Source of the DNA: an uncultured Clostridia bacterium
GTDB lineage: Bacteria > Bacillota > Clostridia > Christensenellales > Borkfalkiaceae
Assembly (NCBI GenBank): GCA_934271275.1
Contig: CAKQRD010000005.1
Location: forward strand, 62,001-126,000
DNA length: 64,000 nucleotides
Direction of reading: 5' to 3'
The notes under the pieces were generated by a model. That model was given only the letters and a program-made list of their open reading frames with translations. It did not search any database and was not told the origin of the DNA. Made by a program: the position numbers and the translations under genes. Below are positions 1 through 8,748 of this stretch, in pieces. Every line of letters starts with the position of its first letter. Within the stretch, counting starts at the first letter, position 1.

Positions 1-549
1 CTGTCGATCGCGGTATGCCTTTTGTATGCGTTCGTCGCGGAAAAGGTGTTCGGCGTTGCGGATATAACGGGCGCGTATTGCGCGGGACTCGTGCTTTCAA
101 CTAACCACGCTTCCGCTCAGTACGTCGACAGGCGCGTAAGCATCGGTTCGTATATGATATTCGCGCCGATATTCTTCGCAAGCATAGGCATAAAGATAAG
201 TCTTGCGAACCTCACTTTGGACGTGCTGTGGTTCTCGCTCGCGTTCGTCGCGGTTGCGATACTTACCAAAATGGTCGGTTGCGGCGCTTCCGCAAGGCTT
301 CTCGGATTCAACAATAAAGACAGCGTGAGAATCGGCGTGGGAATGATAGCGAGGGGCGAAGTCGCGCTTATCGTTACCGAAAAGGGTATAGCGGGCGGAC
401 TTATAGCAAGTCAGTACCGCGTAATCGTGGTAATGCTGGTGCTTGTAACGTCGCTTCTTGCGCCGATACTTTTGAAGCTCCTTTATAAACACGACGACGA
501 ATTGCCGCCGCCCACCAAGGTAATAACGGAGGAAGGACACGTTGAATAA
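1..549 (+). CDS. C-terminal part of a CPA2/Kef-type cation:proton antiporter (5' end outside window)
   Basis: The reading frame is open from base 1 without an in-frame start of its own, so this is the last ~182 codons of a longer gene. It holds several hydrophobic helices. The stretch GAYCAGLVLS, the FAPIFFASIGIKI segment and the GVGMIARGEVALIV segment are typical of the C-terminal half of the Na+(K+)/H+ exchanger domain of the CPA2 family, an integral membrane protein. After the last helix only a short charged tail follows (about 20 residues), so no C-terminal TrkA-N/RCK nucleotide-binding domain is present. Which ion it moves cannot be told. It overlaps the start of hslO by 8 bases, so the two are probably co-transcribed. 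Confidence 0.85.
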   Translation: MSIAVCLLYAFVAEKVFGVADITGAYCAGLVLSTNHASAQYVDRRVSIGSYMIFAPIFFASIGIKISLANLTLDVLWFSLAFVAVAILTKMVGCGASARLLGFNNKDSVRIGVGMIARGEVALIVTEKGIAGGLIASQYRVIVVMLVLVTSLLAPILLKLLYKHDDELPPPTKVITEEGHVE

Positions 550-1423
550 ACTAATAAAAACGCTTATATTCGACGGACAGTTATCCCTTTCCGTACTCGA
601 TACTACGGAAATGGTAAACGACGCTATAAAAATACATAACCTTACGCCCGTGGCGGCGGCGGCTCTCGGAAGAACGCTTACCGCCTGCACGTTTATGTCG
701 AGCAACTTAAAAAGCGAAACGGACAAGCTTTCGGTAACGATAGCGGGTAACGGAGTCGGCGGCAAAATAACGGTTTGCGGCAACGGCGAACTCGCAATGC
801 GCGGCGTTGTAGACGAGCCGCAGGCGGATTTGCCGTTAAAGTCGAACGGCAAGCTTGACGTAGGCGGCTTCGTGGGGACGGAAGGTCGGCTCACGGTAGT
901 CAGAAGTATGGGACTTAAAGATCCGTATTCGGGCAGTTCCGCGCTCGTTTCGGGCGAAATCGCGGAGGATTTCGCGGCGTATTACGCATACAGCGAGCAA
1001 ACCCCGACGGCTATGGCTCTCGGCGTGCTTATAGAAAAGGACGGAAGTTCTTCGGGCGCGGGCGGCGTGGTTATTCAGGCGATGCCGGGCGCGACCGAAG
1101 AAAACCTCGCGAAAGCGGAAGAGATAATAAACGGACTTTCGGACGTGAGTAAAAGAATAAAAGAACTCGGCGCGGAAGGGCTGATGAAAGAATATTTCGG
1201 CGAGTACGGAGCGGAACGTCCTTTCGGCGCGGAAAAACCCGAGGAATACTACCCCGAATACAAATGCTTGTGCAGCAGAGATTATATAGAGGGAGTGCTT
1301 AGGTCGCTCGGAAAGGAAGAGCTTAAAGACATAATAAAAAAAGAAGGAGCGGTCAAGGTCGATTGCCAGTTCTGCCGTAAGGAGTACGTTTTTACGGACG
1401 AGGACGTGGATAAGATGTTTTAA
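542..1423 (+). CDS. hslO: Hsp33 redox-regulated chaperone
   Basis: Hsp33 is a cytosolic holdase chaperone that is switched on by oxidation of a C-terminal zinc centre and protects unfolding proteins during oxidative stress. The protein is 293 residues, the normal family length. The zinc site is intact: C242-x-C244 (CLC) and C275-x-x-C278 (CQFC). The N-terminal domain includes the usual TPVAAAALGRTLTA segment near residue 40 and GGVVIQAMPGA further on. The start is TTG at 542, chosen because GGAGGAAGG lies 5 bases upstream; it overlaps the antiporter's stop. A TPR-protein gene follows after 9 bases, so hslO is probably inside a small operon. Confidence 0.95.
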   Translation: MNKLIKTLIFDGQLSLSVLDTTEMVNDAIKIHNLTPVAAAALGRTLTACTFMSSNLKSETDKLSVTIAGNGVGGKITVCGNGELAMRGVVDEPQADLPLKSNGKLDVGGFVGTEGRLTVVRSMGLKDPYSGSSALVSGEIAEDFAAYYAYSEQTPTAMALGVLIEKDGSSSGAGGVVIQAMPGATEENLAKAEEIINGLSDVSKRIKELGAEGLMKEYFGEYGAERPFGAEKPEEYYPEYKCLCSRDYIEGVLRSLGKEELKDIIKKEGAVKVDCQFCRKEYVFTDEDVDKMF

Positions 1424-1432
1424 CGAAACGAT

Positions 1433-3223
1433 ATGGAAGAAAAGGTAATAAAATTCGAGCCGAGCGTGCAGACGTATCTGAATTTAGCGGAGAGGCGTTC
1501 CGAAGAGGGCGACTATGCCGCCGCTTTGGGCTACCTTTTCGAGGCGAAAAGCATAGACGAAAATTCTCCGGAGGTGCTTGCCGCGATAGCGGACGCGTAC
1601 GCCGATCTCGACCTTTTGGAGCTTTCTAATCAATACTGGTTTTATTATATAGACCGCGCGCCGAAGGATAAGCAGTCTGTCGCGTTCGAGGAGCTTGCGA
1701 TAAACTTTTTCTATATGAACAGGCTCTGGGCTTCGGGGTACTGGTTTCATCAGAAGCTTTCCCGCGACGGGTATATAAATCCGGACGCGCTCGATCCCGA
1801 AATAACGGCGTATTTTTCGGAAGAGGAAAAGAAAAAGGACGAATACAGAATAGTGTATCCGTTCGACCGCGCGGATTATTCTTCGTACGTTACCAAGGCT
1901 CGGGCGGCTTTTGCGGAAGAAAATCTCGGAGCGGCTATCTCTATTTTGGAAGAAGTTCCCGAAGAGTGCAGAAACGCGGAAATAAGCGGCGACCTCGCTT
2001 TCTATTATTTTCTCGATAAAAGAGACGATAAAATGCTGGAAGAAAGCCGTTCTTCGATAAAGAGAAACGGCGACGGCGTTTCGACCTATTGCAATCTCGT
2101 AACCTATTATAACGAGATAAAAGACGCGGATAAAGCCGCGTATTATTACGAAAAAGCGAAGGCTTGCGCGAATAAAACCACGCAGGATATGATAAAGCTT
2201 TCGACGGCGGCAATGGACGTCGGCGCGCACGAGGACGTGGAAAGGTTTGCGGAAGAGTTGTTAAAAGACGGGCGTGCTGATTTGTCGCTCGGGTTTATGC
2301 TCGCTATGTCGCAGATGAACCTCGGCAAATACGAAAAAGCGGAAAAAACGCTTTGCGGACTTATACGGCTCAATCCCGAGGACTCGGTGACGGCGTTTTA
2401 TCTGCGGCTCGTTAAAAGGTTGCAGGAGGGGGATAAGGACTCCGAAAAACTTTTGCCGCTCGCGTACGTCAGGGATTTGCAGGATACAACCATAAACGCG
2501 TACACTCGCGTAACCAAAGATTATTATTCGGGCAAAAAGGTTTCCGCGGAGCGTATGCTCATTTTAAAGGAAGTACCCGTTTACGGCGAGGACTGTCTTA
2601 ACGCGATGGTGGTAAAAAGCGCGCTTTTGCCTTCTATGAACAAAATGCGTGCGGCGGCGGCGAAGGGCGCGATCATAAAAAAAGGCGATTACCGCAGATT
2701 TTTCACCGCGCTTTTGAAACCCGACCTCCCTGCGGACGCAAAGGGGCTTTTGATTCGTACGGCGGTTATGTGCGGGGCGAAATTCCGTTTCGGCGTAGTC
2801 GCGGGGAATTATTACGTTAATATAAAACCTGTAAAAACGCCGTTCGATAAAGATCCTTCGGACGAGGGCGACTGTTTCCGCACGGCATACGCGGAAGCGC
2901 TTGTTAAGCTCGCGTTTGCGGGTATAGAAGAGGGCGGCAAGGTCGGCGCGGCGCTTACCGATATTTACAATAAATACCGTAAAGAGTTCTTTGAGGACGG
3001 AAATATGGCTGAATTCGAGCTTGCGGCGATAGCGGTTTCGACGACCGACTTATTTACGACGCTCGGCAAAAAGGATATATGTTCGCTGTTCGAGGCGGGG
3101 TATCCGCCCGTAATAAGTTTTATGGAAAACGTGATGCACTGCACCTCGAAGGGGGACGAAGCCCTTCTCGAAAAGTTGCTTAAAAAATTCAAGGGAATGA
3201 TAGAAAATGGTACGGACGCTTGA
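1433..3223 (+). CDS. TPR-repeat protein of unknown function
   Basis: A 596-residue soluble protein without signal peptide or membrane segments. The N-terminal ~340 residues are helical pairs that fit tetratricopeptide repeats: for example residues 14-50 (YLNLAERRSEEGDYAAALGY), a Tyr-rich segment near 225-245 (YYEKAKACANKT) and KYEKAEKTLCGLIRLNPED near 300. TPRs are protein-protein interaction scaffolds. The C-terminal half is helical but I do not recognise it. The ATG lies 9 bases after hslO, and the gene overlaps the next one by 17 bases, so the three are likely translated together. Function is unknown; a link to protein quality control through hslO is only positional. Confidence 0.8.
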   Translation: MEEKVIKFEPSVQTYLNLAERRSEEGDYAAALGYLFEAKSIDENSPEVLAAIADAYADLDLLELSNQYWFYYIDRAPKDKQSVAFEELAINFFYMNRLWASGYWFHQKLSRDGYINPDALDPEITAYFSEEEKKKDEYRIVYPFDRADYSSYVTKARAAFAEENLGAAISILEEVPEECRNAEISGDLAFYYFLDKRDDKMLEESRSSIKRNGDGVSTYCNLVTYYNEIKDADKAAYYYEKAKACANKTTQDMIKLSTAAMDVGAHEDVERFAEELLKDGRADLSLGFMLAMSQMNLGKYEKAEKTLCGLIRLNPEDSVTAFYLRLVKRLQEGDKDSEKLLPLAYVRDLQDTTINAYTRVTKDYYSGKKVSAERMLILKEVPVYGEDCLNAMVVKSALLPSMNKMRAAAAKGAIIKKGDYRRFFTALLKPDLPADAKGLLIRTAVMCGAKFRFGVVAGNYYVNIKPVKTPFDKDPSDEGDCFRTAYAEALVKLAFAGIEEGGKVGAALTDIYNKYRKEFFEDGNMAEFELAAIAVSTTDLFTTLGKKDICSLFEAGYPPVISFMENVMHCTSKGDEALLEKLLKKFKGMIENGTDA

Positions 3224-4055
3224 TTTGGACAAATTATTCGACAAATACATAGAGGGCTACGTTTACGCGAACGTCGGAAAGGTGAAGCCCGAAGAAATCG
3301 AGGACAAAATCCCCGTTTTGTATAAGGAGTTCGGCGACGCGAGCTTGAAGGAGCTGGACGGCAAAACCCCGAATTCTTATTACGGGGAATATTCGGCAAA
3401 GGAGCTTTTGGATTGTCTTAAAGCGCATATAAAAAGCGGCGTTCCGGTATCGGATTTTCTTTGCGAAGCGATAACCGCGGCGAACGGCGCGGGCGAAGAA
3501 ATCGCGAAAGAGCTTGATGGCGACGCGCTTAAAGAGGGCGAGGAATATGCCGCGTATTTAATGAATATGTTTTCTTCTGCGGCGGAAAAATTCCCCGCGG
3601 AGCTTTTTATAACTCTTGCGACGGGTGAATATCCCGAAAGCGTGGGCGAGCTTGCCGCGGAGTTTTTGTGCGAACGCGCGGAAGAGGTTAAAGAAAGCGC
3701 GCTTGCGGCGTTCGGTGCTGCCGAGGGAAAAGGCGAGGAGAGGCTTACGGAGGTTTTATCAAACGTCAGGGGCGACGACAGGGTGTTTGAAATTCTGCTT
3801 TCCGAATTTAAAAAGCATACGGAGAACATGCCGTTATACTCGTCGTATCTCGCAAAATACGGCGACGAACGCGCTCTGCCCGCGCTTTACGAAGCGATAA
3901 AGCAGGATAAAATCAAGTATTCGGATTTCGAGGAATTGCGCTTTGCCATAGAAGCCTTGGGCGGCGAATACGACGAGCCTCGCGATTTCACTTTCGATCC
4001 TACCTATAAAAAAATCTGCGGAATAAAAAGAAAGCCGTTGCACGAAAGAAAATAG
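3207..4055 (+). CDS. Hypothetical helical protein, possibly HEAT-like
   Basis: A 282-residue, acidic, soluble protein with no signal peptide or transmembrane segment. It is rich in Ala/Glu/Leu helices, including the segment ALAAFGAAEGKGEERLTEVL near 165-185 and KYGDERALPALYEAIKQDK near 220, which resembles a HEAT-like repeat pair. It begins with ATG inside the last codons of the TPR gene (17-base overlap) and has AAGGGA about 10 bases upstream, so translational coupling is likely. I do not recognise a family. The pairing of a TPR protein and a HEAT-like protein suggests that they form a complex, but this is inference. Confidence 0.75.
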   Translation: MVRTLDLDKLFDKYIEGYVYANVGKVKPEEIEDKIPVLYKEFGDASLKELDGKTPNSYYGEYSAKELLDCLKAHIKSGVPVSDFLCEAITAANGAGEEIAKELDGDALKEGEEYAAYLMNMFSSAAEKFPAELFITLATGEYPESVGELAAEFLCERAEEVKESALAAFGAAEGKGEERLTEVLSNVRGDDRVFEILLSEFKKHTENMPLYSSYLAKYGDERALPALYEAIKQDKIKYSDFEELRFAIEALGGEYDEPRDFTFDPTYKKICGIKRKPLHERK

Positions 4056-4217
4056 GTTTTTACGCAAAAAGAGCGCCGCCTTGAACACAAAAATACGCAA
4101 AAAACGAACAAAACGCGTAACACGGGCGGCGCGGAAAACGAGAAATTTATAAAAATTTAATAAAACCGACTTTGAAAAACCGTCATAATCCGAGTTTTTT
4201 CGCAGTAAAGATATAGC

Positions 4218-5420
4218 GTGAAAAGACTTTTCGGGATATTAAAGACGGTTTTTTTATTGTGCGGCGCGGTAATCGGCGCGGGATTTTTAGGCGGCGCGGA
4301 GCTTGCGGAGTTTTTCGGCGCGGCAGGTTACGCGCCTTTTCTCGCGCTTTCGGGCGCATTGTTTTTCATAGGCTTTTTCGTCGTGTTTCTGCGTGAAAAA
4401 CGCAAATCGGAGCTTCCCGTTTCGGAAAAAGAAGAAAGTCTGACGGTAAAAGCGTTTTTTGCGGCGGAGCTTATATTTTCTTCGGCTATGCTGGCGGGGG
4501 TAAACGAGATATTTTTGGAAGCGGGCGCGGGCGTTTTGTCGTACGTTCTGACTTTCGCCTTATTTACGATAAGCTGTTTTTGCGTTAAAAAAGGCAAACG
4601 CGGCGCGGAAATTTTGAGTGCGTCGGTAATGCCGATAGCTCTCGTCGCGGTAAATATTTTTCTCGTTATTTTCCTTGCGAAAACGCGCGAAGTCAATGTG
4701 TTCCGGAATGGCGGCGTCGTCGCTCGCAAAGTCCGCGAATTTTTCGGCGCGGCGAGCGCAACGGGCGGAGCGGGGATAATAGGGATAACAAGCATAACAG
4801 GCGGGGTGACAGCGGTAACGGCGAAAGCGGAGCAAAGCTTTTCTGTGTGGCGGGGGATATTGAAAGCCGTGTTGTTTTCCTCGCTCAACGTTTTTATAAC
4901 CGCGCCCGCCGTTACGGAAACGGTAAAAAATAAAAGCGTTTCGGGGCTGACCGTCGCCGCCGCGATTTTTTCCGTCATCGTTTCGGCGGAAGCCTTTCTT
5001 ATTCTCCGCACGATAGAAAGAGCGGGGACGGCTGGCGCGGGCGAGCCGATAGTCCGCGCGCTTGCGGGACAAGGGAAGGTCGTTCGCACGGTAATTTTCA
5101 CCTCTTTGTTTCTTGCAACGTTCACGTCGTTTTTCACTTGCTTTGCCGCCGTGTCGGAGGGAGCGGAGAGAGCCTTGCCGAAACTCGGCAAAAAAACAAA
5201 GTCCTCGTCCTTTAAGACTGTCCTTTTTATATTCGTATACCTCTTTTCGCTTGCGGGCTTAAACAAAATAATTAAATTCGTGTATCCGATTTTCGGCGCG
5301 CTCGGCGTTTGTTATATAGTAAATTCCGCAATAAAGCTCGTAAAAGCAGACGGCAAAAAACGAGATTTCTTAAAAACCGATAAAATCGCGCGGTATAAAA
5401 ATACCGCAAAAAGCCGATAA
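4218..5420 (+). CDS. YkvI-like multi-spanning membrane transporter
   Basis: A 400-residue polytopic membrane protein with about ten hydrophobic helices. The first helix carries GAVIGAGFLGGAELAEFFG (residues ~16-35), which matches the 'IGAGFASGxEi' signature of the YkvI group in the amino-acid transporter superfamily (APC/LeuT-like fold). The substrate is unknown. The start is GTG at 4218, the codon that places the signature helix at the usual distance from the N terminus; a ribosome site is weak. The 160 bases upstream hold no gene. Residues 380-400 are strongly basic, placing the C terminus in the cytoplasm by the positive-inside rule. Confidence 0.7.
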   Translation: MKRLFGILKTVFLLCGAVIGAGFLGGAELAEFFGAAGYAPFLALSGALFFIGFFVVFLREKRKSELPVSEKEESLTVKAFFAAELIFSSAMLAGVNEIFLEAGAGVLSYVLTFALFTISCFCVKKGKRGAEILSASVMPIALVAVNIFLVIFLAKTREVNVFRNGGVVARKVREFFGAASATGGAGIIGITSITGGVTAVTAKAEQSFSVWRGILKAVLFSSLNVFITAPAVTETVKNKSVSGLTVAAAIFSVIVSAEAFLILRTIERAGTAGAGEPIVRALAGQGKVVRTVIFTSLFLATFTSFFTCFAAVSEGAERALPKLGKKTKSSSFKTVLFIFVYLFSLAGLNKIIKFVYPIFGALGVCYIVNSAIKLVKADGKKRDFLKTDKIARYKNTAKSR

Positions 5421-5452
5421 TAGCCTTAAAGCAAGTTTTGGAGGATATATAA

Positions 5453-5569
5453 ATGTCTAAAAAAAGAAAAAACAAGGTAAAAAAGCTTACCGACGAGGAA
5501 TACGGCAACTACGTTATGTCGCTTAAAGACGAAAAACCGCCTCTTCTCGTAAGAAAAACACAAGAATAA
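5453..5569 (+). CDS. 38-residue basic peptide, hypothetical
   Basis: A short open frame that begins MSKKRKNKVKKL and ends LLVRKTQE. The first 11 residues contain seven Lys/Arg; the rest is mixed (DEEYGNYVMSLKDEK). GGAGG lies 8 bases before the ATG, an excellent ribosome site, and a hairpin with a T tract follows about 60 bases after the stop, so this looks like a translated small gene at the end of the preceding transcript. No known small-protein family is recognised. A nucleic-acid- or ribosome-binding role would fit the charge but is a guess. Confidence 0.55.
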   Translation: MSKKRKNKVKKLTDEEYGNYVMSLKDEKPPLLVRKTQE

Positions 5570-5630
5570 CGCATAAATGCGCATAAAATAATGCAAAAAG
5601 CTTAAAACCGTTCAAATTTTAACGGAAACA

Positions 5631-5665
5631 AAAAATTCTCCCGCCTCGCGCGAGAATTTTTTTTA
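5631..5665 (+). terminator. Rho-independent terminator
   Basis: The arms AAAAATTCTC and GAGAATTTTT pair perfectly around an 11-base loop and are followed by a run of T. It lies after the small-peptide gene and just before the next promoter. Confidence 0.8.
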
Positions 5666-5670
5666 TTTGT

Positions 5671-5699
5671 TTGTATTTTTAGTTTTTATGTAGTATAAT
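5671..5699 (+). promoter_or_regulatory. Housekeeping promoter of the GNAT-like gene
   Basis: TTGTAT and TATAAT are separated by exactly 17 bases. Transcription should begin near 5706, only about 3 bases before the upstream ATG at 5709, which favours the internal ATG at 5745 as the real start. Confidence 0.75.
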
Positions 5700-5744
5700 C
5701 ATTCCGTAATGCTAAAAGCAAATCAAACGATAAAGGAAAGCGTT

Positions 5745-6905
5745 ATGATAGAAATCAAAGAACTGCAAACAAAAAAAGATCTCAAACTTTTTGCCACCTA
5801 TCCGTTAAAGCTGTATAAAGGTTGCCCGTATTACGTTCCGAGTTTAAGGAGCGACGAACTTAATACCTTTAATCCCAAAAAGAATTTCAGCTTGAAGGAG
5901 TGCGACGCAAAAGGCTTTCTTTGTTATAAAGACGGCAAGCTCGTCGGCAGAATAGCGGGTATAATCAACAGAACGGACAACGAGCTTACGGGCGTTAAAG
6001 CGATAAGGTTTTCCCGTATAGAGTGCATAGACGATATGAACGTGTTCAAGGCTCTTCTCGGCGCGGTGGAAAAGTTCGGAAAAGATAACGGAATGGAACT
6101 TATTCACGGACCGTGGGGCTTTAACGATACGGACAGAGAGGGGATGCTGACTTACGGCTTCGACAGACCTGCGACCTACGTCACGAATTATTACTATCCT
6201 TATTTTTGCGAAAATATGGTAAAGCTCGGCTTCGAGGACGAGTCCAAGTGGCTGGAAAGGGAGTTCGTTCTGCCCGACAAGCCTTACGAAAGAATAGTCG
6301 ATATAGCCAAAAAGGTAGAAGAAAAAATAGAGCTTACGGACGTGGCGATAACGCTTCCGTTAAGGGAAATAATAAAGCAATACGGCGCAAAGCTTTTTGA
6401 AACTTATAATCAGGCGTATGCGCCGCTGGACGGCTTCGTTCCCGTTGACGAACAGACCGAAAAGAACGTGTTAAAGCAGTTCGCGACGGTGGTAAACAAG
6501 AGATACATAAGCGTGCTTGTCGATAAAAACGACGAGGTTGCGGCGTTCGGAATAGTTCTTCCTTCGCTCGTAAAACCGCTCGCGAAACACGGCGGCAAAC
6601 TGTTTCCGACGGGCTTTATAGGAATATTAAGCTCGATAAAGAAGCCGAAAGCTTTGGAAATGGCGCTTATCGGCGTAAAACCCGAATACAAAAACACGGG
6701 AATAAACGCGGTCGTTATCTCGCACATTATGCAAAACGTGATAGAGGACGGTATCACCCGCGTGGAAAGTAACCCGATGCTCGAAACGAACTATAACATT
6801 CAGCAGCAGTGGAAGTTTGCGGATAACGAAGTGGTTAAAAAACGCCAGACCTATAAAAAGCCGATAGGAAGTCTTTTGGAATACGCGGAAGGCGTTAAGG
6901 ACTAA
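5745..6905 (+). CDS. GNAT-like N-acetyltransferase-fold protein
   Basis: A 386-residue cytosolic protein. Segments such as GFLCYKDGKLVGRIAGIINR (~50-70) and the C-terminal EMALIGVKPEYKNTGINAVV followed by GITRVESNPMLETN are typical of a large GNAT-fold family found next to varied genes in Firmicutes and Bacteroidetes. The acyl acceptor is unknown. I chose ATG 5745 (MIEIKEL) over ATG 5709: it has AAAGGAAAG 5-12 bases upstream, and the promoter would leave the earlier ATG without a leader. It is the first gene of its transcript. The GH78-like gene starts 59 bases downstream. Confidence 0.7.
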   Translation: MIEIKELQTKKDLKLFATYPLKLYKGCPYYVPSLRSDELNTFNPKKNFSLKECDAKGFLCYKDGKLVGRIAGIINRTDNELTGVKAIRFSRIECIDDMNVFKALLGAVEKFGKDNGMELIHGPWGFNDTDREGMLTYGFDRPATYVTNYYYPYFCENMVKLGFEDESKWLEREFVLPDKPYERIVDIAKKVEEKIELTDVAITLPLREIIKQYGAKLFETYNQAYAPLDGFVPVDEQTEKNVLKQFATVVNKRYISVLVDKNDEVAAFGIVLPSLVKPLAKHGGKLFPTGFIGILSSIKKPKALEMALIGVKPEYKNTGINAVVISHIMQNVIEDGITRVESNPMLETNYNIQQQWKFADNEVVKKRQTYKKPIGSLLEYAEGVKD

Positions 6906-6964
6906 AAATTAACGACTAAGCGACTGCCGATAAAAACGGATATAAAACGGACGGGAGCATAATT

Positions 6965-8611
6965 ATGCGCGACTGTATGGAAAGAATAACCGAATATCTG
7001 AAACCCGTGCGGGTGGTAAAAGAAGAGGGGGCGGAAAACGCCGCCTTTCTTTCGGAAAGCGAAAGGGATCAGATACATATAAACGAACCGAATGTTTGCA
7101 CCGTAGCGGCGGGCGGATATATCGTCCTCGATTACGGAAAGGAGCTGCACGGCGGCTTGCGGCTTTTAACGCGTTTCGGCGCGGATAACGGCGTGGCGGA
7201 AATAAGAATCCGTTTCGGCGAATCGGTCGGAGAATGCTTTGCGGAAACAGGCGAAAGAGGCGAATGCGTCGCGACCAACGACCATAGCCCGCGCGATATG
7301 CGTGTGTGCGTTCCGAGCATTTCCGATTTAACGTTCGGGCAGACGGGCTTCCGCTTTGTAAAAATAGACAACCTCTCGCAAAAGCCATACGGCTTCGTGT
7401 CCGCGCTCGCCGCGTTTACGCATATAAAAGAAACGCCCGTCGGCAGTTTTTCTTGCGACGACGAAGAGGTCAATAAGATTTTCGACGTGGCGGCGTATAC
7501 CTTGTATCTCAATATGCAGAACGGGCTTTGGGACGGAATCAAGAGAGACAGGCTGGTGTGGATAGGCGATATGCACCCCGAGGTCAAAGGAATACTGAAC
7601 CTTTTCGGTGCGAATCCGCTCGTCGAAAAAGGACTGAAAGAGTCTGCGGAGCATAACCCCGTACCCGAATGGATAACGGGAATGCCGTCGTATTCCGTGT
7701 GGTGGCTCGCGATACTCTGCGATTATTATTACCGTACGGGGCGAAGAGAATTTACTCTTTCGCAGCTTCCGTATATGTACGAAGTTTTAAATCTCCTGAA
7801 CAAATTCGTCACCGAGGACGGGCGTGTGGATATGACGCGCGAGGGCGGCGGAAACGAATTTTGCAGGTATTTCCTTAACTGGGAAACGAGCGAAGAGGAA
7901 GGCAGGGAATCCGGCTTCCGCGGTCTTCTCCTTTTTGCGGCTAGAAAGTGTTCGGAAACGCTTAAAGATTTGAAAAAAGACTCGTCGCCCGCCGACGAAA
8001 TTATAAAGAAATTAGAGAAAAACGTCGCGTTCGAGGGAGAGTCCAAAGCGGTGGCTTCGCTTTTCGCGCTTGGGTATACTCCCGACGAAAAGGCGAAACG
8101 CCTTCTGACGGAGGGCGGCGGCAACGGTTTTTCCACTTTTATAAGCTCGTATATCTTGAACGCGCTTGCGGATATGGGAAAAGGCGAAGAAGGTATTGCC
8201 GCGATGAAAGAATTTTACGGCGGAATGTTATCCCGCGGCGCGACGACCTTTTGGGAGAGCTACGAGCCGAGCTGGCTTGAAAACAGCGGCAGAATAGACG
8301 AGCTTACCCCGGAAGGGAAGAAAGATATACACGGCTCGTTCGGTAAATACTGCTATACGGGCTATCGTTTAAGCCTTTGCCACGGCTGGGCGTGCGGACC
8401 GGTGCCGTTCCTTATGGAAAGAGTTCTCGGCGTAAGGTTCACGTCGGTCGGCGGCAGAACGGTCAGAATAGAGCCGAACCTTATGGGGCTTAAAAAGGCT
8501 GGCGGAAAAGTGCCGACGGCGTTCGGAACTATAGAGGTTTGCCACGAGTTGAGAAACGGTAAAATTCATACCGAATATAAGCTGCCCGAGGGCGTAACGA
8601 TAGAAAAATAA
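6965..8611 (+). CDS. GH78-like (alpha-L-rhamnosidase family) glycosidase
   Basis: A 548-residue protein without signal peptide, so probably cytoplasmic and acting on imported oligosaccharides or glycosides. An N-terminal beta region (~40-150) is followed by an (alpha/alpha)6 barrel. The diagnostic motif is DGIKRDRLVWIGDMHPE (~180-200), which corresponds to the conserved 'DGPKRDRxxWxGD' of GH78. TTFWESYEPSW (~420) carries a candidate catalytic Glu. The C terminus VRIEPNLMGL plus a short beta domain is also as in GH78. It is shorter than most members, lacking their extra N-terminal beta domains. It is probably in one transcript with the GNAT gene; the terminator at 8643 ends the unit. Substrate is not established. 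Confidence 0.75.
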   Translation: MRDCMERITEYLKPVRVVKEEGAENAAFLSESERDQIHINEPNVCTVAAGGYIVLDYGKELHGGLRLLTRFGADNGVAEIRIRFGESVGECFAETGERGECVATNDHSPRDMRVCVPSISDLTFGQTGFRFVKIDNLSQKPYGFVSALAAFTHIKETPVGSFSCDDEEVNKIFDVAAYTLYLNMQNGLWDGIKRDRLVWIGDMHPEVKGILNLFGANPLVEKGLKESAEHNPVPEWITGMPSYSVWWLAILCDYYYRTGRREFTLSQLPYMYEVLNLLNKFVTEDGRVDMTREGGGNEFCRYFLNWETSEEEGRESGFRGLLLFAARKCSETLKDLKKDSSPADEIIKKLEKNVAFEGESKAVASLFALGYTPDEKAKRLLTEGGGNGFSTFISSYILNALADMGKGEEGIAAMKEFYGGMLSRGATTFWESYEPSWLENSGRIDELTPEGKKDIHGSFGKYCYTGYRLSLCHGWACGPVPFLMERVLGVRFTSVGGRTVRIEPNLMGLKKAGGKVPTAFGTIEVCHELRNGKIHTEYKLPEGVTIEK

Positions 8612-8642
8612 ATAGAATTTTTAAGAATATCGCATAAATATC

Positions 8643-8671
8643 AAAAAAACCGTCTTTCGGGCGGTTTTTTG
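8643..8671 (+). terminator. Rho-independent terminator
   Basis: AAAAAACCG and CGGTTTTTT form the stem around a short loop, 32 bases after the GH78-like stop codon. Confidence 0.85.
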
Positions 8672-8683
8672 CTTTTAAAAAGA

Positions 8684-8712
8684 TTGAAAAAAAGAGAAAA
8701 AGATGATATACT
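8684..8712 (+). promoter_or_regulatory. asnS promoter
   Basis: TTGAAA and TATACT with a 17-base spacer. The start point would be near 8719, giving a leader of about 30 bases with CGGAG before the ATG at 8749. Confidence 0.8.
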
Positions 8713-8748
8713 ATATCAGTATAATTTTACTTATTCGGAGTAAACGAT

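Noticed and set aside
22..549. TTG at 22 as the start of a short transporter gene.
   Set aside because: The frame is open to base 1 and the protein begins in the middle of the antiporter fold, so it is the end of a truncated gene.
97..894. Long leftward open frames opposite hslO, smc, sbcC-like, vor and other genes.
   Set aside because: They mirror rightward genes with clear families, are rich in Ser/Arg/Phe as expected from antisense of this codon use, and lack ribosome sites.
4071..4135. GCGCCGCC and GGCGGCGC inverted repeat downstream of the HEAT-like gene as a terminator.
   Set aside because: Arms are about 45 bases apart and no T tract follows.
5709..5744. ATG 5709 as the start of the GNAT-like gene.
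   Set aside because: It lies at the predicted transcription start without a ribosome site; ATG 5745 has AAAGGAAAG and begins at the family N terminus.
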